Below are positions 15,536-24,017 of a DNA stretch of 41,783 bases, piece after piece. The stretch lies in assembly GCA_016932075.1 (NCBI GenBank), contig JAFGDP010000088.1, forward strand, positions 1 through 41,783. The letters run 5' to 3'. A model generated the notes under the pieces. The model was not told the DNA's origin, made no database searches, and saw nothing but the letters and a program-made list of their open reading frames with translations. This stretch comes from Chitinispirillaceae bacterium (GTDB lineage: Bacteria; Fibrobacterota; Chitinivibrionia; Chitinivibrionales; Chitinispirillaceae). A program made the position numbers and the translations under genes. Positions within the stretch are counted from its first letter, which is position 1, and each line of letters opens with the position of its first letter.

Positions 15536-17503
15536 TTACCCCTTTGGCGTATCTCCGGCTTTATCCCCCCCCACCGCAAGCTCCTCCTGTTCGCCCTCTG
15601 ATGATATGAATCTGGCCGACTTGACCTCCCGCGCGGCGAGCCGCACGCCGCCCGCCTTGACTCCCTTGACAAGATACTTCTCGACCTTGAAGGTCTCCTC
15701 GAGCACGCGGATCCGCGGCAGCGGCTTGTATTCCACCAAAAGCTCGGCGTTCTCCTCGGTGGTCAGCCGCAGCGGCGTCGAATTCTCCGGAACAATCACG
15801 TATCCCTTGTTCAGGATGTACTGCTCAATCCTGCAGCGTTTCAGATAAGGGAAGCCAGTCTCGTTGTCCCGGTACACCACCGAAAACGTCACCTTTGCAC
15901 ACGTCTCCTTGTCGGCATACCCGCAGTAGAGCATTCCCTTGTCAACGAACATCTTGTCCGGCGCGTCACACACCGAATAGGCGCCCGACTTGCGAATGAT
16001 CAAAACCCGGTCATACGGTGAAACATCGAACAGCACGTTGCCGTTGACCTCGTATCCCACATAGCCGGTGTCGCGGTCATAACGCAGTTTCAGGTTGCGC
16101 TGCGCTGCCTCGCGCACGTCGGTCTTGGTGAATGAAACGAGCTCGGTCCTGCGCGGGAACTGATCGCGGTATTTCTCGAGTACCCCTTCAAGAACACCGA
16201 CGGCATAATCAATGATACCGGCCAGATGCTTGCGGATATCGGCGAGCCGCGACTTGATCTCCTGCATTTCCCGCTTCGCCTTGTTGATGTCGTACAGGCT
16301 GATCCGCCTGATGGGGATCCGAAGAAGGGTCTCGATATCCTCGGCGGTCACCTCCCGCTTGATCTCATCGGAAAACGGTGCAAGACCCTTGCGGACCGCG
16401 TCGGTCACGCCCTGGGCCGATGCCTTGTCCTCGATCCTTTTGTATACCCGGTTCTCGATGAATATCTGTTCAAGGGTCCGTGCGTGGAGCTTGTCCTTGA
16501 GCTGTTTCTCCTCAAGCTTGAGTTCGGCGCGCAGGATCTCCACCAGCCGGTTCGCGTTGTGACGTACTACCTCGGACGCCGTCATGACCACGGGCTTGCT
16601 GTCCTTTATCACCACCATGCCGACCGTAATGGCCTGCTCGCATTCGGTGAACGCATACAGCGCGTCGACCGTGTCGCGCGTGTGCACCCCGCGCGCAAGA
16701 TGCACCTCGATCTCCACCTTTTCAGCGGTAAAATCGCTGATAGAACCGATCTTGAGCTTGCCCTTGCGCGCCGCGTCCTCAATGGAGGCGATAAGCGACT
16801 CCGTGGTGGAACCGAACGGCAGCTCGCGGATGACAATCTTCTTGTCGTCTTTTGTGTCAAGTTTCGCCCTGACCAGCACCTTGCCGTTCCCGTCGTTATA
16901 CTCAGACACATCGGCAAGCCCGCCGGTCAGGAAATCGGGAAACACCAGGAGCTGCTCGTCTCTCAGACTGGCGATCTGCGCCTCGAGCAGCTCGATCAGG
17001 TTGTGCGGCAGCACGCGCGTCGACATGCCGACCGCAATACCCTCCGCGCCCATGGCCAGAAGCACGGGCAGCTTGGCCGGAAGCACTACCGGCTCTTTGT
17101 TCCTCCCGTCGTACGACGGATCGTACTCGGTGATGTCGGGATTGAACAGCGTTTCCTTGGCCAGCGGCGAAAGCCGGCATTCGATATACCGCACGGCCGA
17201 TGCCGGATCGCCGGTAAAGATATTGCCGAAATTGCCCTGCTCTTCTATAAAAAGCTCTTTATTAGCGAGCGTCACGAGCGCATCGCCGATAGAGGCGTCG
17301 CCGTGCGGGTGAAAGCGCATGCACTGCCCGACGACATTCGCCACCTTGTGAAACTTGCCGTCATCCATCTCGTACAGCGTATGCAGAATGCGCCGCTGCA
17401 CCGGCTTGAGGCCGTCGTCGATATGCGGAATGGCCCGGTCCTTGATGACATAGGAGGCGTATTCGATGAAGTTGGTGTCGTAGAGGTTTTTAATGAATGC
17501 CAT
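15536..17503 (-). CDS. parC: DNA topoisomerase IV subunit A (ParC/GyrA family)
   Basis: 655-aa breakage-reunion subunit of a type IIA topoisomerase. YVIKDRAIPHIDDGLKPVQR opens the protein, the winged-helix region holds RFHPHGDASIGDALV, and the catalytic tyrosine is Y106 in PASAVRYIECRLS (arginine partner R105). Residues about 330-470 give the coiled-coil gate. The last 180 residues form a short C-terminal beta domain lacking the GyrA-box QRRGGKG, which favours topoisomerase IV over gyrase. At the quinolone-contact site the usual serine (GyrA S83) is A70, while the acidic partner is kept as D74. It lies downstream of parE with a 270-bp hairpin-rich spacer. The start ATG has only a weak AGAAAGA ribosome site. 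Confidence 0.93.
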   Translation of the reverse strand: MAFIKNLYDTNFIEYASYVIKDRAIPHIDDGLKPVQRRILHTLYEMDDGKFHKVANVVGQCMRFHPHGDASIGDALVTLANKELFIEEQGNFGNIFTGDPASAVRYIECRLSPLAKETLFNPDITEYDPSYDGRNKEPVVLPAKLPVLLAMGAEGIAVGMSTRVLPHNLIELLEAQIASLRDEQLLVFPDFLTGGLADVSEYNDGNGKVLVRAKLDTKDDKKIVIRELPFGSTTESLIASIEDAARKGKLKIGSISDFTAEKVEIEVHLARGVHTRDTVDALYAFTECEQAITVGMVVIKDSKPVVMTASEVVRHNANRLVEILRAELKLEEKQLKDKLHARTLEQIFIENRVYKRIEDKASAQGVTDAVRKGLAPFSDEIKREVTAEDIETLLRIPIRRISLYDINKAKREMQEIKSRLADIRKHLAGIIDYAVGVLEGVLEKYRDQFPRRTELVSFTKTDVREAAQRNLKLRYDRDTGYVGYEVNGNVLFDVSPYDRVLIIRKSGAYSVCDAPDKMFVDKGMLYCGYADKETCAKVTFSVVYRDNETGFPYLKRCRIEQYILNKGYVIVPENSTPLRLTTEENAELLVEYKPLPRIRVLEETFKVEKYLVKGVKAGGVRLAAREVKSARFISSEGEQEELAVGGDKAGDTPKG

Positions 17504-17543
17504 AGGCTGTCTTTCTGATTCTTTTCAAATCTGGGCGCCCCAC

Positions 17544-17768
17544 GTCCCGCTTCGCGGGACTGCGGCGGCCCTCCTCCGGGCTACCCTCCGGTCGGTCTGC
17601 ACTGTTGTGCGGCAACCACATGCCTGCTCCAGCGCAGACTGACGGCTTCATTCCATTCAGCCGTCACCCTCTGTCCGGCCTGGCGCGAAAACCTCACCCC
17701 TCCACCCCGTCCCGCAGAGCGGGACACCCCTCCTCCCCTCTCCTACCAAGGAGAGGGGAGGAGGGGTG
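17544..17768. repeat. Hairpin-rich spacer between parE and parC
   Basis: Two hairpins share the same 7-bp stem but have different loops: GTCCCGC-TTC-GCGGGAC (17544-17560) and GTCCCGC-AGA-GCGGGAC (17709-17725). Directly abutting the second is a perfect 20-bp stem with a 4-nt ACCA loop (17725-17768), made of CT-rich and GA-rich arms. Its left neighbour CCTCACCCCTCC (17692-17703) is also complementary to 17760-17771. There is no long T-run, so it is not a standard terminator. It is probably a palindromic repeat element that inserted in the operon, or a transcript-processing structure. Confidence 0.85.
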
Positions 17769-17773
17769 AGGTC

Positions 17774-19573
17774 TCATACCAGATTCTCCATGATATACTC
17801 CCTCCGCTCAGGCGTGTTCTTGCCCATGTAAAAACCGAGCGTGTCAGGAATATTCTGGACCGACTTTACGTTGACTTCAACGAGCCGGATCTGATCGCCG
17901 ATAAACTGGCCGAATTCCGACGGCGAAATCTCGCCAAGCCCCTTGAAACGGGTCACTTCAGGATACGACAGCTGCTTGATCGCGAGATCACGCTCCTTTT
18001 CGCTGTAACAGTAGCAGGTCTCCTGTTTGTTGCGCACCCTGAAAAGCGGCGTCTCAAGAATGAACACATGACCCGCCACCACAAGCTCCTCAAAATAGGT
18101 GAGGAAAAAGGTCATGAGCAGGTTGCGGATATGGAACCCGTCCACGTCCGCGTCAGTGGCAAGCACGATCCGGTTGTACCTGAGGTTCTCAATGTCCTCT
18201 TCAATGCCGAGCGCCATCATAAGGCTGTACAGCTCCTCGTTCTGATAAATGGCAGCGCGGTTCCGGCCATACACGTTCTGGGGTTTGCCCTTGAGCGTGA
18301 AAATCGCCTGGGTAAGCACATCGCGTGCGGAAATGATGGATCCCCCGGCTGACTGGCCTTCGGTGATGAAAATGGTCGATTCCTCGCCCTTGCGGCCGTC
18401 CTGCAGGTGATATTTGCAGTCCTTGAGATTCGGGATTTTGATCTCGATCCTCTTTGCAGCCTCTTTCGCCTCTTTCTTGACCGCATTCAGCTCAGTGCGA
18501 AGCTTCTGGTTCTGCACGATCTTTGCCTCGAGCAGCTTTGCCGCCTCGCCGTTCTTGTGCAGAAAATCGACCACGCCGGACTTTACTTCCGACACGATCC
18601 AGCCGCGAATCTCGGCGTTGCCGAGCTTGTTTTTGGTCTGCGATTCGAACACCGGGCTCTTGAGCTTGATCGCGATGGCGCCCGCAATGCTTTCGCGCAC
18701 GTCCACGCCGCTCCAGTCCTTTTTATAAAACTCATTCACGCCCTTGAGAAATCCTTCGCGAAACGCGCTCAGGTGCGTGCCGCCGTCCGACGTGTACTGG
18801 CCGTTAACAAAAGAAAAATAGGTCTCCCCGTAATTACCCGTATGACTGAACGCGCACTCGATCTGCTTGCCCTTGAAATACCCGATCGGATACACGGTCT
18901 TTTCGCCGATCTCCGCGGTCAAAAGGTCAAGCAGCCCGTTTTTCGACTCGATCTTCTCCTTCCCGAAATACAGCTTGAGCCCGGCATTGAGATACGCATA
19001 GTTCCAGAGCCGTTTTTCAACATATTCAACGTTGTAGGTATACTCATTAAAGATCTCTGCGTCAGGCACGAACTCGACTTCTGTCCCGTCGGGCTCTTTA
19101 GATGAGCCTTTTTTCTTGGATTTCAGCTTGCCCCGCTCAAACGCCGCCTCAAAAAATTCTTTGTTACGATAGGCACGGACCCGAAAACGGCTCGAAAGCG
19201 CGTTCACCGCCTTGGTACCCACGCCATTGAGACCCACCGAGAACTGGAACACGTCATCATTGTACTTGGCGCCGGTGTTGATCGTTGACACGCAGTCGAT
19301 CACCTTGCCGAGCGGTATGCCCCTGCCAAAATCGCGCACCCACACCGTACCCTGTTCAATCCTCACCTCGACCTTCTTGCCAAAACCCATGATATATTCG
19401 TCGACGGCGTTATCAATGATCTCCTTGAGCAGCACATAAATGCCGTCGTCCGGATTGGATCCATCACCCAGACGGCCGATGTACATGCCGGTGCGCAAAC
19501 GGATATGCTCAAGCGAGGAAAGCGTCTTGATCTTGCTTTCGTCGTAAATCGGAATGTTGAGGCGAGTGGTCAT
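17774..19573 (-). CDS. parE: DNA topoisomerase IV subunit B (ParE/GyrB family)
   Basis: 599-aa ATPase subunit that partners the ParC protein. The GHKL ATPase site shows E51 and EIIDNAVDEY, RDFGRGIP, and the GLNGVGTKAVNALS lid. The transducer domain follows. The TOPRIM domain has catalytic E405 in ITEGQSAGGS and the metal-binding DADVDGFHIRNLLM, then RFKGLGEISPSEF. The length, without the GyrB insert, suits ParE. The family motif EGDSAGG is EGQSAGG here: Q407 replaces the aspartate equal to E. coli GyrB D426. It is transcribed toward parC. No strong ribosome site is visible before ATG 19573. Confidence 0.95.
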   Translation of the reverse strand: MTTRLNIPIYDESKIKTLSSLEHIRLRTGMYIGRLGDGSNPDDGIYVLLKEIIDNAVDEYIMGFGKKVEVRIEQGTVWVRDFGRGIPLGKVIDCVSTINTGAKYNDDVFQFSVGLNGVGTKAVNALSSRFRVRAYRNKEFFEAAFERGKLKSKKKGSSKEPDGTEVEFVPDAEIFNEYTYNVEYVEKRLWNYAYLNAGLKLYFGKEKIESKNGLLDLLTAEIGEKTVYPIGYFKGKQIECAFSHTGNYGETYFSFVNGQYTSDGGTHLSAFREGFLKGVNEFYKKDWSGVDVRESIAGAIAIKLKSPVFESQTKNKLGNAEIRGWIVSEVKSGVVDFLHKNGEAAKLLEAKIVQNQKLRTELNAVKKEAKEAAKRIEIKIPNLKDCKYHLQDGRKGEESTIFITEGQSAGGSIISARDVLTQAIFTLKGKPQNVYGRNRAAIYQNEELYSLMMALGIEEDIENLRYNRIVLATDADVDGFHIRNLLMTFFLTYFEELVVAGHVFILETPLFRVRNKQETCYCYSEKERDLAIKQLSYPEVTRFKGLGEISPSEFGQFIGDQIRLVEVNVKSVQNIPDTLGFYMGKNTPERREYIMENLV

Positions 19574-19970
19574 GGTTGCATGCTCATTTCATGGTTTGAA
19601 GCCCTATGCCGGACAACATCAACAAACCCTGGCACACGCTTCACGATAGCCGGTGATACGAAAATAAAATACTAATAAAACAGCTCAAAATAAAGGGAAT
19701 ACCCATAGAGATTGTACAAATAAGGGATAGACCATACAAGATATTGATTTGGTGCCAGGATGAAAAGCGAGAGCGGGAGCGTATCCGACGGTAACTGCGG
19801 AACAGAACCTGTCGCCGGGGATGCATTTTTCCTGGGGCACGAGTTCTTTTTTTTCCAGAAGAAATACGTACCAGACCACGTACGCGCCGATACCACGTCA
19901 CTTGTATTGACCCGGCAGGTACCGGCATTTTATTATTGAGTAAAGGAAGGATGCCGGGAGGTCTTCAACA
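19574..19970. other. Intergenic region, 397 bp, between divergent parE and STAS gene
   Basis: No recognised RNA or protein family is visible. It contains a weak plus-strand promoter candidate, TTGTAC (19712-19717) and TACAAG (19735-19740) with a 17-bp spacer, followed by the doubtful 59-codon ORF listed separately. The first 160 bp are AT-richer than the flanking genes. Promoters for parE (minus) and the STAS gene (plus) should lie here, but I cannot place parE's. Confidence 0.5.
19760..19939 (+). CDS. Doubtful small ORF (59 aa)
   Basis: An open frame of 59 codons starting MKSESGSVSDGNCGTEPVAG, with an aromatic middle (FFLGHEFFFFQKKY), lies 31 bp before the STAS gene and downstream of the weak promoter at 19712-19740. 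Only CCAGG precedes the ATG and no family is recognised. It may be chance. Low confidence. Confidence 0.18.
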   Translation: MKSESGSVSDGNCGTEPVAGDAFFLGHEFFFFQKKYVPDHVRADTTSLVLTRQVPAFYY

Positions 19971-20324
19971 ATGCCCATGTCCCTGAAAATCGTCCATTAC
20001 GGCAAGGTTCCCATCGTGCAGGTTTCAGGCCGCGTCAACGATATGGAAAAACCGGGAACAAAAGCGCTTTCCGAAACCATACGGAACGCGTGCCGCATGA
20101 CCAATGGCGCGGTCGTTATCGACATCAGCGCGATTCAGTTCCTCGACAGCCATGGACTGGGCATACTCGTTTTCCACAACTCCATCATGGAGCGGGCTGG
20201 CCGACGCCTGATATTCTATAATTCCAACCGCAACCACACATCGTACATGAACCGCCTGTTCGACTGCACCAACCTGTGCCGGATATTCTCGGTCATCGAT
20301 GACCTGGCACTGCTTAAAAAGTGA
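19971..20324 (+). CDS. STAS-domain protein, anti-sigma antagonist type (atypical phospho-site)
   Basis: 117-aa SpoIIAA/RsbV-like protein. The core VVIDISAIQFLDSHGLGILV is well conserved, but the residue equal to the phosphorylated serine of SpoIIAA (second S of DSSG) is H61. S60 is retained. GGGAGG lies 8 bp before ATG 19971. It precedes the exonuclease-helicase gene by 227 bp and may not be co-transcribed with it. If it binds an RsbW-like kinase such as the response regulator fusion at 8521-9450, it could not be inactivated at the usual position. Alternatively, modification shifts to S60. Fold assignment is firm; role is inferred. Confidence 0.88.
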   Translation: MPMSLKIVHYGKVPIVQVSGRVNDMEKPGTKALSETIRNACRMTNGAVVIDISAIQFLDSHGLGILVFHNSIMERAGRRLIFYNSNRNHTSYMNRLFDCTNLCRIFSVIDDLALLKK

Positions 20325-20551
20325 AGCCGGCGATAGCAACCATCAGTAGACCTTACCTTCTTGGTACAAGCAAACGGTGGTCCGCACAGAGGTGGTGTGC
20401 CTGGTATTCAGGGAGCCATCCCCTTCCAAAATATGTATTGTTATCAAGGCCATTTCATCCCCTGGCCCCGGTTTCATTATTTCCAAACCGGCCATAGTGT
20501 ATTTTTTTAGCGGAAATTTCCAACACCCCTTTTCTGAAAGCGACGTTTTTC

Positions 20552-23485
20552 ATGCCGCGGTTAAGCGACCTGCTCTCGGACCGTTTAAAAAAAGAACTCC
20601 TTGCCGATGTAAAAAAGGCGTCAGAGGTAAAACAGCAACCGACAAAGCATCCCCATGCTTTCCCGGGTAAAAAAAACAGGGAACAGGCAAACATCCCGAT
20701 ACCTGATTTCGTCGCAATCGACGTGGAAACAACGGGGCTTGACTTTTCACGAGACCGGGTGATCGAAGTAGGCGCGGTGAAATTCATCGGCGGCAAGACA
20801 AGCGAGGAATTCTCCTCGTTTGTCAACCCGGAGGTACCGGTCCCCGAAACCATTACCGAATTGACCTCCATCACCGACAACGACGTAACCAATGCGCCGC
20901 GGTTCGCTGCTATTGCGGACCGGCTTCTAATATTTGTAAATGACTTTCCCCTGTGCGGGCATCAGATCGATTTTGACCTCACGTTTCTTAACAAGGAGCT
21001 GGACCGGGCCGGAAAAAAAAAGCTGGAAAACCAGACGCTGGACACGGTGCTGCTCTCGAAAATCATCCTGGAGCCGGGAAGGCGCTACTCGCTTCAATCC
21101 GTGAGCAAAACGCTTGCGGTTTCGCTCGATCGAGCCCACCGGGCTCTTGATGATGCCAGGGCGACCGGAGAGGTGGCGCTCGCACTCATTCCCAAGCTTG
21201 CGGAGCTTCCTGTGCCTGTTCGCCAGACCATGGCCGCGGCCGCACCGGCGTCGTTTTTCAAGGGATTGATCTTTACATCGCTGGGAACGACCAGGCCTGC
21301 GGTACGGGTGCGGCCCGAGAGGGTGGGAGCGTCGATTCCACGGCTAGCGCAAAAGGAAAAAGCACAAGCGATCAACAAGGATGCAATCAAGCGGGTGTTT
21401 TCAGAACAGGGGTCGCTTTCCGTCCGAATGCCGGGATTCATACCGAGAAAATCCCAGATCGACATGGCTGTTGAGGTAACGAACGCCTTCAACACACATT
21501 CCTTTCTCGTGGCCGAGGCAGGTACGGGCACGGGAAAATCACTTGCCTATCTTGTTCCTGCGGCGGCCTGGGCGCTTGAAAACAAAACGAGAGTGCTTGT
21601 CGCCACCCGCACCCGCAACCTACAGGATCAGCTTATTTCCAAGGAGCTGCCGCTCGTCGCCTCGCTTGCGGGCAGGCCCTTGCGCTATACCGCGCTCAAG
21701 GGCCGCTCCAATTATGTCTGTCTTTTCAGGTGGGAACAGCTCCTGCACGGCGAGGCGGGCAACCTGTCGCTGCGAGAACGGTTCGCGATCCTGCCGCTCA
21801 TCCCGTGGGTCGAATCAACCGAAACCGGCGACATCGAGGAACAGAACCAGTTCAACCCGAAGTGGTTCCAGAAAGTATGGGACCTCATTTCAGCCGACAG
21901 TCACGGCTGTCATGGCCGGCGCTGCCCGCTTTACAAATCGTGCTTTCTCCAGCAGGCGCGGGCCAGGGCGCTCGGATCGCACATCGTGGTCATCAATCAT
22001 GCGCTGTTCTTTTCGGAACTGTGCGCAGGAACCTCGTTTCTGGGCGAGATCGGGTCCATTATCTTTGATGAGGCGCACCACCTTGAGTCAAGCGGCCACC
22101 GCCATTTGCGCATCGAGCTGGACACCAACCGCGTCGCGCTTTTTACGGAAGAGCTCAACGGCCTGGTGCAGTTCCTGGGTTCGGCGGAGGGAAACAACGA
22201 GATGCTCGAGCGCGCCAAAGAGCTGAAATCCTTTCTCAAGCAGGTACGGAAACGGTCGCAGTCGTTTCTCCACGCCATTGGCGAATGGGCGTCGCAACAG
22301 ATGCCGGGCCATGGGCCGGCCGAATATCAGATCAGGTACAAGGACAGCGCATTCTCTTCCCACGCCGAAGCGCTCTCCTTTGACACGACGCTTGACGGGC
22401 TCAAGGACCGGCTGCATGAACTCAAGCAGAAGGTGGCGCTCGCATCACTCCCGAAAAAGATGCTGGAGCCGCTCCGGGAAAAGCTTGCCACGTGTCAGGA
22501 ACGCACCTCGCAACTGCACGCGGACCTGAAGTATCTCCTTGCGGCACAAACCGACGATCATGCGTTCTGGGCCGAGGGCAACCTTCAAAAAGGGTGGTCA
22601 AAGCTCTGCGGCGTGCCGCTCGACATTGCCGGCCTGCTTTCGCAGATCTGGGGCCAGGTCGAGGGATCGATCATCTTTACCTCTGCAACACTATCGGTCG
22701 CGCGCTCGTCCGACTATTTTACCGCTTCGGTCGGGCTTTCAGACCATGCCGCCCGCACCGCCGCATCGGTATTTCCAAGCCCCTTTAAACGACACCAGGC
22801 AATCATGGGCGCGCTTGAAAGCGCGCCTGATCCGGATGCGCCGGACTATGCCGCTTTTGTTGCAGCCGCCATACGGGACCTGCATGCCGGACTCCAAAAA
22901 AACATACTCGTCCTTTTTACGGCGAATACCATGCTCAGCGCGGTATACCAGCTGCTCAAGCGGACTCCCGATATCGACCGCCAAAACATCCTTGCCCAGA
23001 ACCTGAGCGGCGGCAGACATGCGCTCCTTGAACAGTTCAAAGAGCGGCAGCGGATGATCCTGCTCGGCACCGACAGTTTCTGGGAAGGAATCGACGTGCC
23101 GGGCAGCGCCTGCGAGATCGTGGTCATTCCCCGCCTGCCCTTTCCGGTACCGACGCACCCGCTGGTACAGGCGCTTTCTGAAAAAACGGCCGCGCTGCAC
23201 GGCGAGTCTTTCATGTCGTATGCCATACCCGAGGCGGTCATACGGTTCAGACAGGGGTGCGGCAGGCTGATCCGCAGCACCAGCGACCGCGGCGCGCTCG
23301 TGGTCCTTGATAAACGCATCGTCACCAAAAGTTACGGCAGGCAGTTCATCCGTTCTTTGGATGCTGATTTCGCAGTCTTTGCCGACACACAGGAAATGCT
23401 CTCGCAGGTACGCTGTTTTTTCTCGGGCCATGAAGCTGTTGCCCCTTGTTCAAGCGTATCGTATGTTCCTTTTGATGAGGTATGA
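20552..23485 (+). CDS. dinG: DnaQ-type exonuclease fused to DinG/XPD-family helicase
   Basis: 977-aa DNA-processing enzyme. Residues about 50-220 are a DEDDh 3'-5' exonuclease: FVAIDVETTGLD (D57, E59), the central CGHQIDFD motif, and HRALDDARATGEVAL. Residues about 290-960 are an XPD-like superfamily 2 helicase: Walker A AEAGTGTGKS (K329), DEAH box IIFDEAHHLE, and C-terminal motifs LLGTDSFWEGIDVPG and FRQGCGRLIR. Four cysteines (SNYVC, then HGCHGRRCPLYKSC) fit the Fe-S cluster ligands of XPD/DinG. Such proteins act on D-loops, R-loops and damaged forks. It is 3 bp upstream of lptE and surely co-transcribed with it. Confidence 0.94.
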   Translation: MPRLSDLLSDRLKKELLADVKKASEVKQQPTKHPHAFPGKKNREQANIPIPDFVAIDVETTGLDFSRDRVIEVGAVKFIGGKTSEEFSSFVNPEVPVPETITELTSITDNDVTNAPRFAAIADRLLIFVNDFPLCGHQIDFDLTFLNKELDRAGKKKLENQTLDTVLLSKIILEPGRRYSLQSVSKTLAVSLDRAHRALDDARATGEVALALIPKLAELPVPVRQTMAAAAPASFFKGLIFTSLGTTRPAVRVRPERVGASIPRLAQKEKAQAINKDAIKRVFSEQGSLSVRMPGFIPRKSQIDMAVEVTNAFNTHSFLVAEAGTGTGKSLAYLVPAAAWALENKTRVLVATRTRNLQDQLISKELPLVASLAGRPLRYTALKGRSNYVCLFRWEQLLHGEAGNLSLRERFAILPLIPWVESTETGDIEEQNQFNPKWFQKVWDLISADSHGCHGRRCPLYKSCFLQQARARALGSHIVVINHALFFSELCAGTSFLGEIGSIIFDEAHHLESSGHRHLRIELDTNRVALFTEELNGLVQFLGSAEGNNEMLERAKELKSFLKQVRKRSQSFLHAIGEWASQQMPGHGPAEYQIRYKDSAFSSHAEALSFDTTLDGLKDRLHELKQKVALASLPKKMLEPLREKLATCQERTSQLHADLKYLLAAQTDDHAFWAEGNLQKGWSKLCGVPLDIAGLLSQIWGQVEGSIIFTSATLSVARSSDYFTASVGLSDHAARTAASVFPSPFKRHQAIMGALESAPDPDAPDYAAFVAAAIRDLHAGLQKNILVLFTANTMLSAVYQLLKRTPDIDRQNILAQNLSGGRHALLEQFKERQRMILLGTDSFWEGIDVPGSACEIVVIPRLPFPVPTHPLVQALSEKTAALHGESFMSYAIPEAVIRFRQGCGRLIRSTSDRGALVVLDKRIVTKSYGRQFIRSLDADFAVFADTQEMLSQVRCFFSGHEAVAPCSSVSYVPFDEV

Positions 23486-23488
23486 CAC

Positions 23489-23986
23489 ATGACACGGTAC
23501 CTGGCTTTTTTCTCATTGCTCGTTGTCCTGGGGTGGTGCGGATGCTTGTACACCTTCAGCGGCTCGACCCTGCCGTCGCACCTGAAGACCGTGGAAGTGC
23601 CGCTGTTCGCCGACCAGTCGCTCGAACCCACTATCGCCGACGAGATCACGCGCGAACTTTCCCGCGAAATTGTGACCGGTAACCTGCTCAAGGTGGTGGA
23701 GCGGGACGGCAATGCCGTGATTAACGGCACCGTGACCGCCTATGCCAACGAGCCCTATACCTTCGGCGCTTCTGCCACACGTCAGGTCGCCGTGGAGCAG
23801 TATGTGGTGCGTATCACGGTGGAGGTCGAATTCATGGACAATAAAAAAGGGGAACCCATTTACAAGGGTCAGGTCACGGGCGAGGGTATCTATGACCTGG
23901 CGAACCAGACCGAACAGGACGGCAAGCAGGCGGCGATCAAGGAGCTGGTGCAGAGGATCATGGCGAACTCGGTCCAGGGATGGTAA
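23489..23986 (+). CDS. lptE: LptE-family LPS-assembly lipoprotein
   Basis: 165-aa outer-membrane lipoprotein that would plug and assist the LptD barrel in placing LPS on the cell surface. The signal peptide ends in a lipobox-like LGWCGC with the acylated cysteine about residue 19. The mature start CLYTFSGSTLPSHLKTVEVP and LFADQSLEPTIADEITRELS matches the LptE family consensus of FCB and delta-proteobacterial genomes. The remaining beta-strands (NAVINGTVTAYANEPYTFG, YVVRITVEVEFMD) and C-terminal helix also fit. It follows dinG by 3 bp. Its presence is evidence for a diderm envelope with LPS. Confidence 0.9.
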   Translation: MTRYLAFFSLLVVLGWCGCLYTFSGSTLPSHLKTVEVPLFADQSLEPTIADEITRELSREIVTGNLLKVVERDGNAVINGTVTAYANEPYTFGASATRQVAVEQYVVRITVEVEFMDNKKGEPIYKGQVTGEGIYDLANQTEQDGKQAAIKELVQRIMANSVQGW

Positions 23987-24017
23987 GGAGGAGTAAATTT
24001 TTTTGCCACTCCTTACC
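23982..24017 (+). terminator. Hairpin at the lptE stop codon, possible terminator
   Basis: A perfect 9-bp inverted repeat GGTAAGGAG (23982-23990) / CTCCTTACC (24009-24017) includes the lptE stop codon. The loop of 18 nt contains seven T residues, and no T-run follows the stem. It may aid termination or transcript stability; it is not a classical terminator. Confidence 0.5.

Noticed and set aside
16226..17518. 430-codon open frame on the plus strand inside parC
   Set aside because: It is antisense to a clear ParC protein. The product is rich in His, Arg, Leu and Asp in the way reverse-frame translations of GC-rich genes are, and has no ribosome site or family motif.
19641..19928. Minus-strand open frame of 95 codons upstream of parE
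   Set aside because: It has no ribosome site, unusual composition and no match to any family. Three overlapping start variants suggest a chance frame in AT-richer intergenic DNA.
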